64,000 bases of DNA. Source: Liopterus haemorrhoidalis. Taxonomy: Eukaryota; Arthropoda; Insecta; Coleoptera; Dytiscidae. The stretch lies in NCBI GenBank assembly GCA_963971575.1, contig OZ020611.1, positions 146,532,419-146,596,418 on the forward strand, given 5' to 3'. This document shows, in pieces, positions 33,716 to 45,214 of the stretch; within the stretch, counting starts at the first letter, position 1, and each line of letters begins with the position of its first letter. The notes under the pieces were generated by a model. It was given only the letters and a program-made list of their open reading frames with translations. It was not told the DNA's origin and searched no databases. The position numbers and the translations under genes were made by a program.

Positions 33716-34022
33716 CTGTGGTACTTCGACTTACGAACCTTTCGATATACGAACTTTTCGAGTTACGAAATTTTTCATATCTCATTTTGACCTGGAGATA
33801 CGAACCTAAACTCGAGAACCGTGATGCTATTCTTTTCAAATGAAGTAAAGCCTGTTTTACGTTACAGTTTTTACCGACCGTCAACATACATAAGGGAGGT
33901 ATTGTGATCATACCGATTTTGACATTTCGAGATTTCGATGGATCTCCACGAATTGAGGTCCCTACATAACGTTTTGACTATTTTTAGCATGATGTCTGCC
34001 GGTCTGTCTGACCGTCTGTCTG

Positions 34023-34101
<79 letters not shown>

Positions 34102-35110
34102 CTGTGTACACGTGCAGAGCAAATTTAGCTAAAAGGATTTTTATGAAACTGCAAATTTAAGCTTTTGACATCAATGACACGAGTTTATCAACTTTTGGTA
34201 AAAATCGGTTGACTAGAAATAGGACTTAACTCGTGTCGATTTTAAGATTTTTGCGAATATTTAGCAACAGAAAAATACTTCGAAAAAAATTATTGAACAA
34301 AAGTTGCTATAAACAATAACTAATAACTTTTATTTGAGTTGTTTTTTGATAAAACTAAAAATTTCGAAAAATTTTTGTAAAATTTTTTAAAATCAATTTT
34401 TTTTCTTTGTCTCAATTTTTTCATACTTATATGTAACGTTTCCATGGTCATGATAAATAATATCTCTGTTAGAAAATATTAGGCCAACTTATTTTTACTC
34501 TGCTACTAGAATGTATTTTATACAATTACTTTATGATGGCGGTCGGTCCTGTGGTGGCCACAACTGATTTTTTTATTAGGCTACAGATACAGGCAGGCCC
34601 CGATAGAGGGGAAGGTAGGAGGTTACCGGCGCCCCGAAAATTATTTATATTTTACATAAATTACATAAATAAACGATGGGTTATGTGGCCCTTGAAATGT
34701 TATTTGACCCGGGCCCCATTGATACTCTCTCAGGGTCTGACTACATGTAACAAATCGAAAAATCCTGAACTACAAAATTATCCAGAAATAATTGATTTAA
34801 TTTACAATTTAATGGAACATTATTTTTATACTAATCATAGAAAACCAAAGATTTCATAAATAAAAATTAATATAAAATAGAATGCAAAATGTATATTTAT
34901 AGTGTAAAAATGCTTCTTCTCACTCCTTCTCCACTTTTTTTGCATTTTCTTCGTTTAGTTGAGAATAGTTTTTTATTATTTTATTTTTTTTTTTAATTTT
35001 CTATTTACTAATTTCCCATAAGATAATGAAAAATTGGGTTTCCTGATACATACTTTTCAAGATATTCCGCGGTCAGGAATGAATTAAGTTCATAAGTTGA
35101 GGTACCACTG
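33716..35110. mobile_element. Tigger-like element interrupted by HINE A
   Basis: Ends CTGTGGTACTTCGACTTACG (left) and, reversed, CAGTGGTACCTCAACTTATG (right), flanked by TA (33714-33715 and 35111-35112). About 700 bp in the middle is HINE copy 3. The remaining inner sequence shows no clear transposase. Confidence 0.7.
33868..34571 (+). mobile_element. HINE/DINE-like element A, copy 3
   Basis: Oriented 5' to 3' on the + strand. It starts TTTTTACCGACCGTCAAC. A CTGT array with TGTC interruptions stands at 33999-34107, and it ends with GGCGGTCGGT and the stem-loop CTGTGGTGGCCACAA (34551-34565; last base changed). It lies inside the Tigger-like element. Confidence 0.85.
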
Positions 35111-35112
35111 TA

Positions 35113-36040
35113 TATGTATTACAAAAATAAAAAGAAAATCACAAAATGTACGAAATGTTCCCTAGGGTAGGAAGTAAAAGCTCTGAAGACTTATATTAAT
35201 GAACGAAACATACGTTTAAAAGTTTTTGATTTTGATGAGATTTTGAACAAATATGATACCCCCACTTCACATTCAATTTTTAATACTAGTTCCATTTAAA
35301 ATTACAGCCCTTACTTTCTTCCTATATTTACTCTTTTATTTTTCCTCAAAAACTACACAATTCAAGATCAAAGGAAACAATAAATTATTTACTACAGTTA
35401 TATACTTTGATACATCTAATTAAGATAATGATGCCGAATGAAAATCATTGTCAAATCAATAAACATACAAATACATTTCACAATATTCCAATATCAACAC
35501 TGTGAATTTTTTCATCCAACTTCCTCTAGTAAACTGTGAGTATCTCACCTGAAGGTTAGTCATTGTCACAGATTAACATGGAAAGAGATTAAATAAAAGA
35601 CTGAAGCAATTTTCCGCCCGGAGTCGTATATATACAATATGTGATATTACGTCACATTTGTGACGTAATGTTATTATTGTGTCACTTTTGTTTTAGTGCA
35701 GATGTCTAGGTTAAGAATGTTAGGTAAACAACGGTAGGTGAGGCAGGATGCAGCCTTTGTCGTATCAACTATTAGGATTTTAGAGGTGCTTCTATTGCTC
35801 TGCACTTTCTCTTTTATTTTATTTTATTACTTATGCGTTGTAGTGTCTTCTAAATTGCGTATTCTAAAGTAATGCGTTTTACATTTCTTAAAATGATTTT
35901 CATTTTAATAGTTATGATTATTTCATATTTTCCTAGTCATGAGGATTTTTAGGGTTTCGTACGTAAAATCAAGAAACCCTTATACCAAGCCTGGTCAAAA
36001 TAGGACCCGCGAAACAAATCTATAAACATGCACTCGTTTC
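35113..36040. other. AT-rich interval with a CRE-like palindrome
   Basis: The only pattern noted is the perfect palindrome at 35646-35669 (separate entry). A short block 'gggtttcgtacgtaaaatcaa' (35949) resembles the edge of family B or the 63.5 kb satellite. Nothing else recognised. Confidence 0.4.
35646..35669. promoter_or_regulatory. Palindrome with two CRE-like half sites
   Basis: 11-bp arms around TT: ATTACGTCACA and its reverse complement. TACGTCA/TGACGTA are half sites bound by CREB/ATF-type factors. A TATATATACA tract lies 18 bp upstream. No gene is recognised on either side, so its role is open. Confidence 0.35.
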
Positions 36041-36059
36041 ACAGCTTTAATTTATTTTT

Positions 36060-36870
36060 TATTATATTTTTAATTTCAAATTATTAGCCGTAATTTAGCC
36101 ATGAATAATAATTAATTTTCCAAAAACACAATCTGACCAAAAATTTCTTAACCCTTTACCGCATAGTGTGCCGTATATGGCACATTCCGATTTTTATTTT
36201 TTATTTTACTTTTAAAACTGAATCAGAACGTTACTTCATGAATGTTCATATATGTCACATACACAGCAATGGATCCTGCAGTATCTCAAGTAATGGGCTG
36301 CAATAGATTTGAGGATATCAAGCGGAATTTGCACTTCAACGATAACTCTGAATTTATTGAGAAAGACGACTAGAAGATACGACCTTTTCTTTCAAAAATT
36401 CGAGGGCGACTGCTTTTAATCCCTAATGAAGAACACCTAGCAATTGACGAGCAAATAATACGGAATCATTTTCTTTTGTAACATAATGTAGAATCATAAT
36501 GTTCCATGTATGGCACAAACCCTAAATTATTATTTAAATTATTATTTTTTCGTAAAAATAATAATTAATATTTTAAATATATTTTTTTAATTAATTTTTC
36601 TATCAATAAGAACCAATTCCTAATGCCCATGAATTATTTCAGCCAAAAATAAAAATTCATGCAGTAAAGGGTTAAGTACGTTTCTGGTTTAGATCAATAT
36701 AAATTACTTCCGTTCCTTAATAAACGTCTTAAGAGCTTTCTTTGATGCCACACAATATTTTTCTTTTCTTTAATAATGGATAAATTCAACAACACAAAAA
36801 AATCGATATTTTTCGAAAAACTAATTAGATCAAAAATTGCTGTTGAACTATTCTGGTTCCCATCATTGTA
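36060..36870 (+). repeat. Family B fragment hosting piggyBac and flanking a mariner
   Basis: Family B steps ('agccatgaataa', 'aaaaacacaatctgaccaaaaatttc', 'gatcaatataaattactt', then a second copy of 'gatcaaaaattgctgttgaa' to 36869). The first run is broken by piggyBac at TTAA, the second by mariner at TA. Confidence 0.6.
36152..36671 (+). mobile_element. piggyBac-like remnant at TTAA
   Basis: TTAA flanks both ends (36148-36151 and 36672-36675). The ends CCCTTTACCGCATAGTGTGC and, reversed, CCCTTTACTGCATG are inverted repeats. The inside (36270-36480) reads VMGCNRFEDIKRNLHFNDNS, then KIRPFLSKIRGRLLLIPNEE and HLAIDEQII, the piggyBac transposase block containing the first catalytic Asp. One stop interrupts it. 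The rest of the transposase is deleted. Confidence 0.85.
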
Positions 36871-37350
36871 TTAGGTCGTCAAGGAAATTTGTAGAAAAAA
36901 AGGCAAAGTTGGTTAATAACTTACAAATATAAGGAATAATTTTATTCGTCAAAGAATGTACCCATATTGTCTATACACTTTTGCCATTTAAGCGGCAGGT
37001 TGTTTAAGCCGGTGGTTTAAAACCCTGGCGGACGTGAGTCAATGAATTCCTGGCAGGCCAGTTTTACAGCTTTGTTGAAATTAAACTGTTTTCCTATTAA
37101 AAAGTTGTTCAAAGTGCGGAAGAAGTAGTCGTCAGTGGTGGGCTAGGTCTGGTGAGTATGGAGGATGATGAAGAAGTGCCAACTCCAATTCCTGTAGTTT
37201 TTCCACAGTCATTTGTGCAGTGTATGGTCTAGCGTTATCATGCAATAAGATAGGAGTCGATCTGTTGACCAATCGAGGCTGTTTTTCTTTAAGTTTCTGC
37301 ATCATTTCGTCCAGTTGGTTGCAGTATATTTTTGCTGTGATCGATGAGCC
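36871..37350 (-). pseudogene. Mariner transposase C-terminal half
   Basis: The left terminus TTAGGTCGTCAAGGAAAT (outer end, minus element) follows TA. On the minus strand: RLVNRSTPILLHDNARPYTA (second catalytic Asp), QMTVEKLQELEL, HHPPYSPDLA (third catalytic Asp), then a frameshift and NLPLKWQKCI-type C-terminus. It is a HsMar/Mos-like mariner by motif style. Stops are present and the N-terminal half and right terminus are missing. Confidence 0.8.
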
Positions 37351-37754
37351 AGTTTTTTTTTTGTTTGTTAGTTTTTAAGTTACCTGTACGAAAGATATTT
37401 TTTTAGAGAAAACAATGATTTCTTTAAACCGGCGAGATGTGTAGGGTAACTTTAAAACAATAATTTTAAAAAAAAACAGAACGGTAAAATATTAAGTCAA
37501 TATATTTGGCGATTGCTGCTCCCCATATTAACTTACAAGCTTTGAAATGGTATCAAGAAAATTTTTACCCGCTTCCAATGATATCTAAAACTTTTGTAAT
37601 TGATTTTGATTTAGTTCTTTTATTTTTTTTACTACGAAACGTGGGAAAATTCATGAATGAATTTGTTTTTAAATAATTACACATCGCCATGAACTTGACA
37701 GGTAAAACAAAATAATATGGTTTTATTTGTGAAATTTATACTTAATCACGAAAA
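37351..37754. other. AT-rich interval without recognised feature
   Basis: Nothing recognised. Confidence 0.4.
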
Positions 37755-37915
37755 TAATGTATTCCATTGAAAAAAGAGAGTTCATTATAAAAACGTTTTA
37801 CAGTAGTAATAGTATACGCAGAGTGCGTGATTTATTTTCTGTAAAATTTAGTCAAACTCCCATTCCATCTCCATCCTCATACCATCTGTATACACATTGT
37901 TTTTACATCATCTTA
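37755..37915 (+). pseudogene. Transposase-type helix-turn-helix fragment
   Basis: MYSIEKREFIIKTFYSSNS, then IRRVRDLFSVKFSQTPIPS. This matches the pattern of the N-terminal HTH of insect mariner/IS630-like transposases (DUF4817-like: 'YS-EE----V--Y----S---V-R-F---FP----PS'). The reading frame ends soon after. No catalytic part. Confidence 0.45.
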
Positions 37916-37994
37916 TTATGGCGATAGAAACAATCTTAAAGAAATCTCTTTAAGATTGATTGCCGGTTATCCTACAATGAGTACATTGCATGTT

Positions 37995-39830
37995 TTAGAA
38001 TCATTGTTGTAACAGATACATTTAAAAAAATATGTCTAGATGCAGATACAGATACAGAATTATAAAAATATCTAGATACAGATACGTGCAAAAAAAATGG
38101 ATCTAGATACAGCTAGATACTTTTGAAAAAACACTGAAAAATTAAAATATCATATAAAAACTTGTTTAAGAAATTCATTTTTATTGAAATACATATAATA
38201 GATAAAAATTAACAATGCATTATAATTAAACAAATAGTGCATCTTAATAAGTATTACACAGGCGGTTCAAAAATGACCGTCATGTGACAAAAAAAAACCA
38301 CTAAATCAACGTAAAACACTATTCTAGCGAATAGTTTTATACTAAATAACGTATATATTATGATGTCATATATACTAACGTATCAGACTGACGTTAGTCT
38401 TATGCCTGGGCTACACCTGCATCTATCGTCGCTAAACTTCGGTTTAACGTGACATAAACGCTAATGTGGACAGCTACTATCGGTTTGCGTTCACAATATT
38501 AGCAGTGCGCGACACTAGACACATGACGATAACTGAAGTGGCGGTTTTAGAGCGCACATCAAAGGAACTTAGCGCAGAGCGTAGTATGTTCTGTTGGTGC
38601 GTATTGTTGTTTATCCGGCATCATTTGAGGTTATGTTATACATATTTCTTTATAACTTATTTGTGTCAAATCAGATAAGATTATGTTTGAATTTGTAAAA
38701 TTAAATGTAAAAAATAATATTAGGATGCAGTTATGATGGATATACACCATAATTTTATTTAATTTACAGCAAAATAAATACGCTTGTACCTTGTAAACGT
38801 AAATAAAATGTAGCGGCGAAAACGCAGGTATGGCCACAAGTTGCGCTTTAGCACGATATCGATAGATGCAGTTTACCACGAATTTATATAGCGCGCAATT
38901 ATCGGCGAAGCTTATAACGCAAGTGTGGCCCAGGCATTATAAGATGCGCAGCTATGTTTTTGTTAAGCGAATGTTAATTTCAATCAAATATTAGCCCTAA
39001 TTTTTAGCACTAATAAAAAATTACTGGCAAGAAATATTAGTAATTTTTTTTTTTTTTTTCGCCATTCCGTGAAAATTTAATTTATAAACACAATGTCATT
39101 TGACATTCTGACGCTAATAAATTAAATTTATATGAAATATCCAAAAAATAATGTTTTCTACATCCTTTAGAAAACACACCTACTTACCTTACTGATTTCA
39201 ATTAGGAAATAAAGTTAATATTTAGAACCAGGCCCCATGTGATGAAATGCCTCAAAAAATTTATCAAAGTGTACTTTAAATCACTGGATACTTTTGAAGG
39301 GCCTTAATTTGTGTTGCCCTCAAAAGGGCCTCACAAAACCATGGTCTACTCCCAAACCACTTGTGTGGATATAATTTTTCATATGTTTTTAGTAAATTGG
39401 TCATCAGAATAGCAACAATATTTATTAAAAAACTTTGTTTTCATTAATAACGATATTTTTTTTTAAGTGTTGCATATAATACCTACTATTTTTACGGCCG
39501 TTCAAAAGCTACGAAAAACGAGTGAGAATAAATTTTATTTGTAAACGTCAGAATTTCAATTGCTTTCTGAATTTTGTTATAGCAAAAATAAAATATTCAA
39601 AATGAAAAATTATAATTTAATAATTATATCAGCTCTGTATCACGGTATAAAAATAAAGTAACGAGCAAAGTATCTGAAATACAGATACAAGATACTTAAA
39701 TTTAAATATCTAGATACAGATACAGATATATATTTCAAAAAGTATCTAATTTGTATCTAGATACTTGAAAAAGTATCTAGTTACTGTATCTAGATACTTG
39801 TAACTAGATAGTATGAGTATCACCCCTATA
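37995..39830. mobile_element. hAT-like element with TATCTAGATAC motifs, eroded
   Basis: Left block 38020-38120 and right block 39665-39805 both hold many copies of atctagatacag and gatacagatac; the right block ends TATGAGTATCACCCCTA, a hAT-like terminus. The left terminus is only weakly similar. The inside is non-coding and carries a Harbinger-like MITE (38403-38936) and family-specific AT-rich DNA. Confidence 0.5.
38403..38936. mobile_element. Harbinger-like MITE, TTA duplication
   Basis: The left end TGCCTGGGCTACACCTGC and right end, reversed, TGCCTGGGCCACACTTGC are inverted repeats. TTA flanks (38400-38402 and 38937-38939). The inside has mirrored 'tatcg' blocks and no transposase. Confidence 0.7.
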
Positions 39831-40680
39831 AAATGCAATGCCATCAAGAATTATTACCATTTGATGAAGAAAGTAGGCAAATATTGTGTGAAGACATACA
39901 AGATCGTGCTAATCGCTACAAATATTTTCTGTCGTCAATTTGTTACACAGATAAATGTACATTTACTTTAAATAATGAACCCAATGTTCAAAATTAAAGA
40001 TATTAAGCTCTAGAAAATCCTCACATTAACTTAAATTAATTATGAGCCATTAAATAAAAGCTCTTAATACTTAAATCACCAGACATAGGTACATTGATTT
40101 AAAAAATGTATATGTTTTGCCGCGATTACAAAAATTAACCCAAATAATAGTTGTATGTACGAGATACCTACGAAATCCTGAAATACGTGGTAATCACACT
40201 TCACATCGATTTTTATTATTGTTATAACAATAATATAAGCCGTCTCATTAAAATAAATAGTAATACGCTAAATGGATAAATTAAATAAATTTCATAATTC
40301 ACTTAAAGAAATATGTGTTTTTTATAGTCTGCTATATGAATAAATGACAATTTGAAAGGTTTAGAAATAATTTAAATGGATGAAAAAGGTCAAAGTTATG
40401 TATAATTATATAATTATAAATATACGCACAACATAATATTATAATTACAGTGAGAAAAATGTACCTTTTTGTATTACTAAGATACATTTAACTGTTTAAC
40501 ATAATTCTGTATTCTGTCGATATCTAATTTCATGTACTTATCTAAGTGATGAAACTAGTGTGCAGTGAAAGGGTTTAGCAAGGCCAAGTTTAGCTCCTGA
40601 GCTTTCATTGCTTGATTATATTAGTCATACTTTAAGTTCATTTACACTCATCCTCCATCTTGCTCTTTGAAATATCAGGT
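39831..40680. other. AT-rich interval without recognised feature
   Basis: A short open piece at 39840-39990 (MPSRIITI.. in mixed frames) has no motif. Nothing else recognised. Confidence 0.4.
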
Positions 40681-40688
40681 CTTTTCAG

Positions 40689-40916
40689 ATGTATACTCGT
40701 TTCTTCAAAAGGTGCCGCCCAGGTTTAGCCGCCCAGGTGCAGGCTAAACCCAGGGGCAACCGGCTACAGACCATTCGTGTTGTGGCAAATGACCTAAATA
40801 GACCTGAATTATTTAACGAAATATTTAGTTTTAAGAAAATATTTCCCACTTCTACAAAACTGCCTGTAGCTCTGGGAAACGCATCAGGGGTCATCAGGGG
40901 AAACGAGTTTTTCTAA
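40689..40916 (+). CDS. Unrecognised 75-residue ORF, possible exon or element fragment
   Basis: An ATG directly follows a pyrimidine-rich tract ending tcttttcag, so it could be an exon behind an acceptor site. The protein begins MYTRFFKRCRPGLAAQVQAK, is basic at first, then hydrophilic (NDLNRPELFNEIFSFKKIF) to a stop. Base composition is clearly higher in G+C than around it. A short palindrome (ggtttagcc...ggctaaacc, 40725-40749) argues for a transposon end instead. I do not recognise it. Confidence 0.25.
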   Translation: MYTRFFKRCRPGLAAQVQAKPRGNRLQTIRVVANDLNRPELFNEIFSFKKIFPTSTKLPVALGNASGVIRGNEFF

Positions 40917-41150
40917 ATTAAAATTAATCAAAAATTACCTCAGATCAAGGATGTCTCAAGAATGGTTAACTAATCTTGCATTACTGTCAGTAGAGAAACA
41001 TATTTGCGACAAATTGGATTTGTAAAAAATTCGGCTCGGAACGGCCCTGTGTATACTAAAATTTTTAAAAGAAGTCTGATCAAGGTCAGTTGAATTGTAT
41101 GAAGTAAGATGTTAGTCCCACCTATTAGATTTCACGCCATAGGTTCAGTT

Positions 41151-41389
41151 TAGGGTGACCATTCGTCCCGCATTTTGACATTTTGTCCCGCATTAAGATG
41201 CGTTTTGGGAGGTGAGGACCTTTTTTTTTTGCTTTTCACTAGGATTTGGGAGGTGAAGACCTTTTTTTTTGCTCTTCACTTGGATTTAGGAGGTGAGGAC
41301 TTTTTTTTGCTCTTCACTTGGATTTGAGAGGTGAGGACCTTTTTTTTTGCTCCGTCCCGCATTGCCTTCTTAAGAAAATGGTCACCCTA
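41151..41389. mobile_element. hAT MITE built of tandem 'gaggacctttttttt' repeats
   Basis: Starts TAGGGTGACCATTCGTCCCG; ends, reversed, TAGGGTGACCATTTTC. Flanks GTTCAGTT and GTTCATTT match at 7 of 8. The inside has four tandem copies (41200-41350) of a unit of about 45 bp containing gaggtgaggaccttttttttt, the reversed shared module. Confidence 0.85.
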
Positions 41390-41429
41390 GTTCATTTAGA
41401 ATAATGCCAAATAGTTAGAGATATTAGTA

Positions 41430-41765
41430 AACCTAGTATTTCTTCAGATTTTGTGAAATTGAAAATTTCTTTAAATGTAAAATTAAAACAGTCAAAACCC
41501 ATTCTAAATATTTTTAAAACACACCTATGTATCAGAAAGGAATGTTATAACACAACAAACATAGCAGAAACGATGTGTTCTATAATTCAACTCGATTCTA
41601 GATTCGCCCCCTTTAGGGGTTGATTAGGAAAAAATCCTGAATTACATGTATATGGGTAACTTTTGTAAGCAAAATCTAAGTCGATATATCTTCTGGTCTA
41701 ACAGATGTTGAGGAAACCGTGAACAAATACTTTACCCCCTTCTTATTGAGAGCTTACGACATGAA
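41430..41765 (-). repeat. Single unit of the 49-61 kb Helitron repeat
   Basis: On the minus strand: 'aagtcgatat', 'cccctaaaggggg', 'ggaatgttataac' reversed and 'cttttaaaata' blocks in the order of the Helitron internal unit. No Helitron ends nearby. Confidence 0.65.
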
Positions 41766-41849
41766 AGGAATATACTCCACGACAGTGGTACACAAAAAAA
41801 AACAGGTCCTCACACTTCTGAAATACAAGTCATGACCTAAAAAAACTGT

Positions 41850-42895
41850 ATGTAAAGTGCGAATTTTCACACATTTCAGGGTTTCGCAGGTATTTAGTAA
41901 GTGAATGATGATTATTTGGGATGCGAAAATAAATTTTGTGTTAAAATATTTTTTTATTAATTTTAATTCGGATGCCTAATACCATTATTTGGGTTTCTAA
42001 ATATTTGCAGTATTTTTTTTTATATATCAAGGTTCATTTATATTTTGAAAATTGCGCATACGGCTTCCATTGGCTGTTTAAGTCATAAACTCCGCCCCTC
42101 TGATTTCGAATACATTCAAACATAGAATTAAATTATAATTTCAACACTTCCCACTGGTTATTAAAGTCATGCTTTTAAAAATTAAATGCAACATTTGCCA
42201 AAATAAAACTAGAATTTTGACAAAATAATTTAAACAAAATAAAAATGCAAAAAAAAAAAACAGAAAAAATTAAAATTGACAGAAATTGAACATTAGTTTG
42301 CAACTTACGAAGCGAGAACGGTACCACTGGAGTACGGACGTTCACTCGTTACTGTGTTATATAGCGAATTAAATATTTTACATATTTTAGTTAAAAACAC
42401 CAAAAATGCGTTATTTTCCGAAAACATAATCTGATCAAAAATTCCTGTTGTACTATTCCGGTTCACACCAATGTACGTTCCTTAGAATTTGTTCAGATTT
42501 TTAGTTTAAACCATCTGGGCTACAGGGTGTGGAACAATTTTTTTTTTTCACAATTTTGGCAAAAATCACCACAAAACAATTTATTTTGCTAAAATAAAAT
42601 TTTTATCGTTAATCCACGTACCAAGGGATTTCATTTAATACCCTACACAGAATTGTAAAAAAATATTTTTTTTTTACGATGAGTAGGATATATTTGTTTA
42701 TATTTTTAGGGGGATATGTTTTTTAGATGTTTTAGTATTTTTCCTATGTGCGGGTCAAAGAGTTGTATAAGCATGTCAAATTTCAACTCTCTAGGTTTAG
42801 CCGTTTGGCTACAATTTTTACCGAACAGACAGACAGACAGACGACAAAATGACGGTATAAGGGTTTTTTAGTTATATCTACAAAATCCTAAAAAG
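41850..42895 (+). repeat. Repeat family B, near-complete copy with short CAGA array
   Basis: Same order as the 23.3 kb copy: 'gcgaattttcacacatttca', 'catctgggctacagggtgtg', 'ccacgtaccaagg', then only four CAGA units (42824-42841). The tRNA-like part (about 42290-42350) is degenerate. Used here as the empty-site reference for the insertions into other copies. Confidence 0.85.
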
Positions 42896-43079
42896 GGCTT
42901 CACCTGAAATACTAGTAATGACTAAAAAACACGGTGCTCATGTCTATTTTTAAATATAAAACATATATCTACCTAATACCATGGTGATACATTTTTATTC
43001 TCTTACTGGAGGGGGGGCACCCCCCTAACTCCCTGGGTGCGCCACTGCTCTACGAATTTTATATTTATAGGTCCAGAGG

Positions 43080-43445
43080 ACGTTCTATTGAATAAAAATA
43101 CTAATTTACCTCTTAAGGGAAAAAATTAAAAAACAGACAAACACATGCCAAAAGTTTTAAAAATACAGCTATATGTCAGAAAGGAATGTTGTAACACAAA
43201 AAAAAAAGCAGATACGAAGGTTCTATACACAGATACCTATAATTCACCCCTAATAAAGATTCGTCCCTTTAGGGGTTGATTTGGGCCAAATCCTGAATTT
43301 ATCAGCTGGTCTAATTGATATCGAGGAATCCGTCAAAATATATTTTACCCCCTTTCACCCTCTTAGGGTTCGAATTTCGAAAAATACCTTCGTAGTGGGT
43401 ACTTACTTGGAAAAAGTATACTACCCGAATTTCCTGTTTCTACTA
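43080..43445 (-). repeat. Single unit of the 49-61 kb Helitron repeat
   Basis: Minus strand shows 'aagtaagtacccact', 'cctaaagggacgaa' and 'ggaatgttgtaac' (reversed) blocks in the same order as the Helitron unit. No ends. Confidence 0.65.
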
Positions 43446-43479
43446 AAACAAATACAATACTTAATTGTTACTTAAACAC

Positions 43480-43765
43480 AAATACAAAACATACTATAAT
43501 TCACTCTAAATGTACAGAGCGAGAATAGTTGACAGAAACATTTAGTTATCAAACTTATTTCCAAGGACATGTATACATAGGCGTACATTCTATTTTTATT
43601 ACCTTATACGAATTGATTATTAAATGAACCCTATTTTTCTATACACGCCAATGAGTTGACAACAGGTATTAAGTCAGGAACACATATTTTCGTTGTTTCT
43701 CGGGTGAGTTCAGGAGAACGAAGTAATCTGATCTTTGTTAAATTGGGATTTTCAGCTGTGGATTA
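43480..43765 (-). repeat. Reversed copy of the inner part of the 11.7 kb hAT element
   Basis: 'gacagaaacatttagttat', 'tccaaggacatgtatacata', 'ttgtttctcgggtgagttca' and 'cgaagtaatctgat' occur, reversed, at 11940-12145. It abuts the next mariner relic and replaces its 3' end. Confidence 0.7.
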
Positions 43766-43769
43766 AAAT

Positions 43770-44710
43770 ACAGTTTTGATATTTTTAAACAGATTTTAAA
43801 TAGATTGTCATGGGGGAACAGAACTTTTTTTCCTCGCCAAATGGGGACACTTTTTATCAATTCAGCATGTAATCGATCCAATAAAGAGGCATTATATTGA
43901 CCTGTGATCGTTTTTCTCTTTTCCAGATAGTCAAAGAATATTGTGCCTTGTGAATCCCAAAAAATCGTTGTCGTGACCTTCCGGCCGAGTGAATCCTTTT
44001 TGGCTTTCGGAGAATGTTCACTAGAAGACATCCACTGTTTAGACTGTTCTATCATTTAATTTTGTAGTAACCATGTTTCATCAACGGTTAAAAACTTACT
44101 TGGATTGCACTTGTACATGTCCGAACATTGCTTCGAAATGGCCACGCGATTCCGTTTTTTGATCCACTGGGAGCAAACGCCGGTCCCACCTTGCCGATTA
44201 CTATTTTTGCCCGAAAGTTCCTGCAGGAGATGAAACATACGTTCGTCTGAGATGTTTACCATCTTGACTTTCTCGCGTCTCTTCACTCAGTGATCGTCCA
44301 TCATGAATATTATTAACCATATCTTCAGTTATGACCTCATCCGTACATCTCGGACACTTAGCTCAATTCGTGCTCGTACGACTACAACGAAATTCAGCGA
44401 ACTACTTGTGAACCATTCCATGCGACGGTACAGAGTTCCTATATTACTTTTATAGCTTTGCTTCAGTTTCCTTATGGTTTTTTTTTACTCAAAAAGCGGT
44501 GCTTTATGTTGATAAAGCACCATTAAGCAAAAATACGGGATTCTCTTTTTTCCATTGTAGCAAATAAACACAAACTTATCCGCTTCCTAACGCTGTTAAA
44601 AATCTACTGTGTGTATGTCTACAAAAAAAGGCAAATGTTAGAAATAATATGAAACTTGCGATCTGAACGCCATCTCTTATCAAAGTCATTAACTTATCAA
44701 ACACTCCCCG
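43770..44710 (-). pseudogene. Mariner transposase relic (irritans-like), 3' end lost
   Basis: The outer end ACGGGGAGTGTTTGATAAGT lies next to TA (44711-44712). On the minus strand: a start region near 44555 (MEKRE), TIRKLKQSYKSNIGTLYRRM, EFRCSRTSTN (out of frame), EVITEDMV...NISDERMFHLLQEL, AISKQCSDMYKCNPSKFLTVDETW (first catalytic Asp; written in parts: residues up to VDETW), EQSKQW, ITGQYNASLLDRLHAEL and VLFPHDN (second catalytic Asp, usually HHDN). The third Asp region is missing, replaced by the neighbouring hAT repeat. Frames break at least four times. Confidence 0.85.
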
Positions 44711-44712
44711 TA

Positions 44713-45214
44713 TAGATAGAAAATAAATAGACAGATCTCTATATGGATTTGAATTGTACTAATTATTCGTTCATAAAAAATTTATTGAATTAATAACAGA
44801 ACAGTCTATAAATATGTACCGTAAATACTAGATTTCAACCAAGAATGCGAATGTTCGTTCCAAAAATTACTGAAAAGATGTTATGTACGGAACGCGGTTA
44901 CTGAAATTTGGTAGATTGGTTTAAAACCAAAACAACCAAGATCGAATCCTGATTCTTCTCCGTTTCTTACTCCCCTCCACTTTTTTATGGCGCGAAACTG
45001 TCCACTGTTTAATTAATCCATGATAAATTCATCAGCATCGCTTTCAATCGACGATGAATCAGTTAAAAGTATCTCGTTTAATAAATATTGTTGATACCTA
45101 TTTACATATACATATGAAGTGTGCAGAACACCACAGAATTTTGAGGTAATATTTTTAAATAGAAATGTATAAAGTGTTCTTAAATATCTATCACCAAAAA
45201 TCATTACTAATCGC
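44713..45214. other. Interval without recognised feature
   Basis: A tRNA B-box-like 'gatcgaatcc' at 44941 stands without a convincing A-box. Otherwise nothing. Confidence 0.4.

Noticed and set aside
44930..45000. tRNA-like segment
   Set aside because: Only the B-box-like 'gatcgaatcc' is convincing; no A-box at the right distance and no stems.
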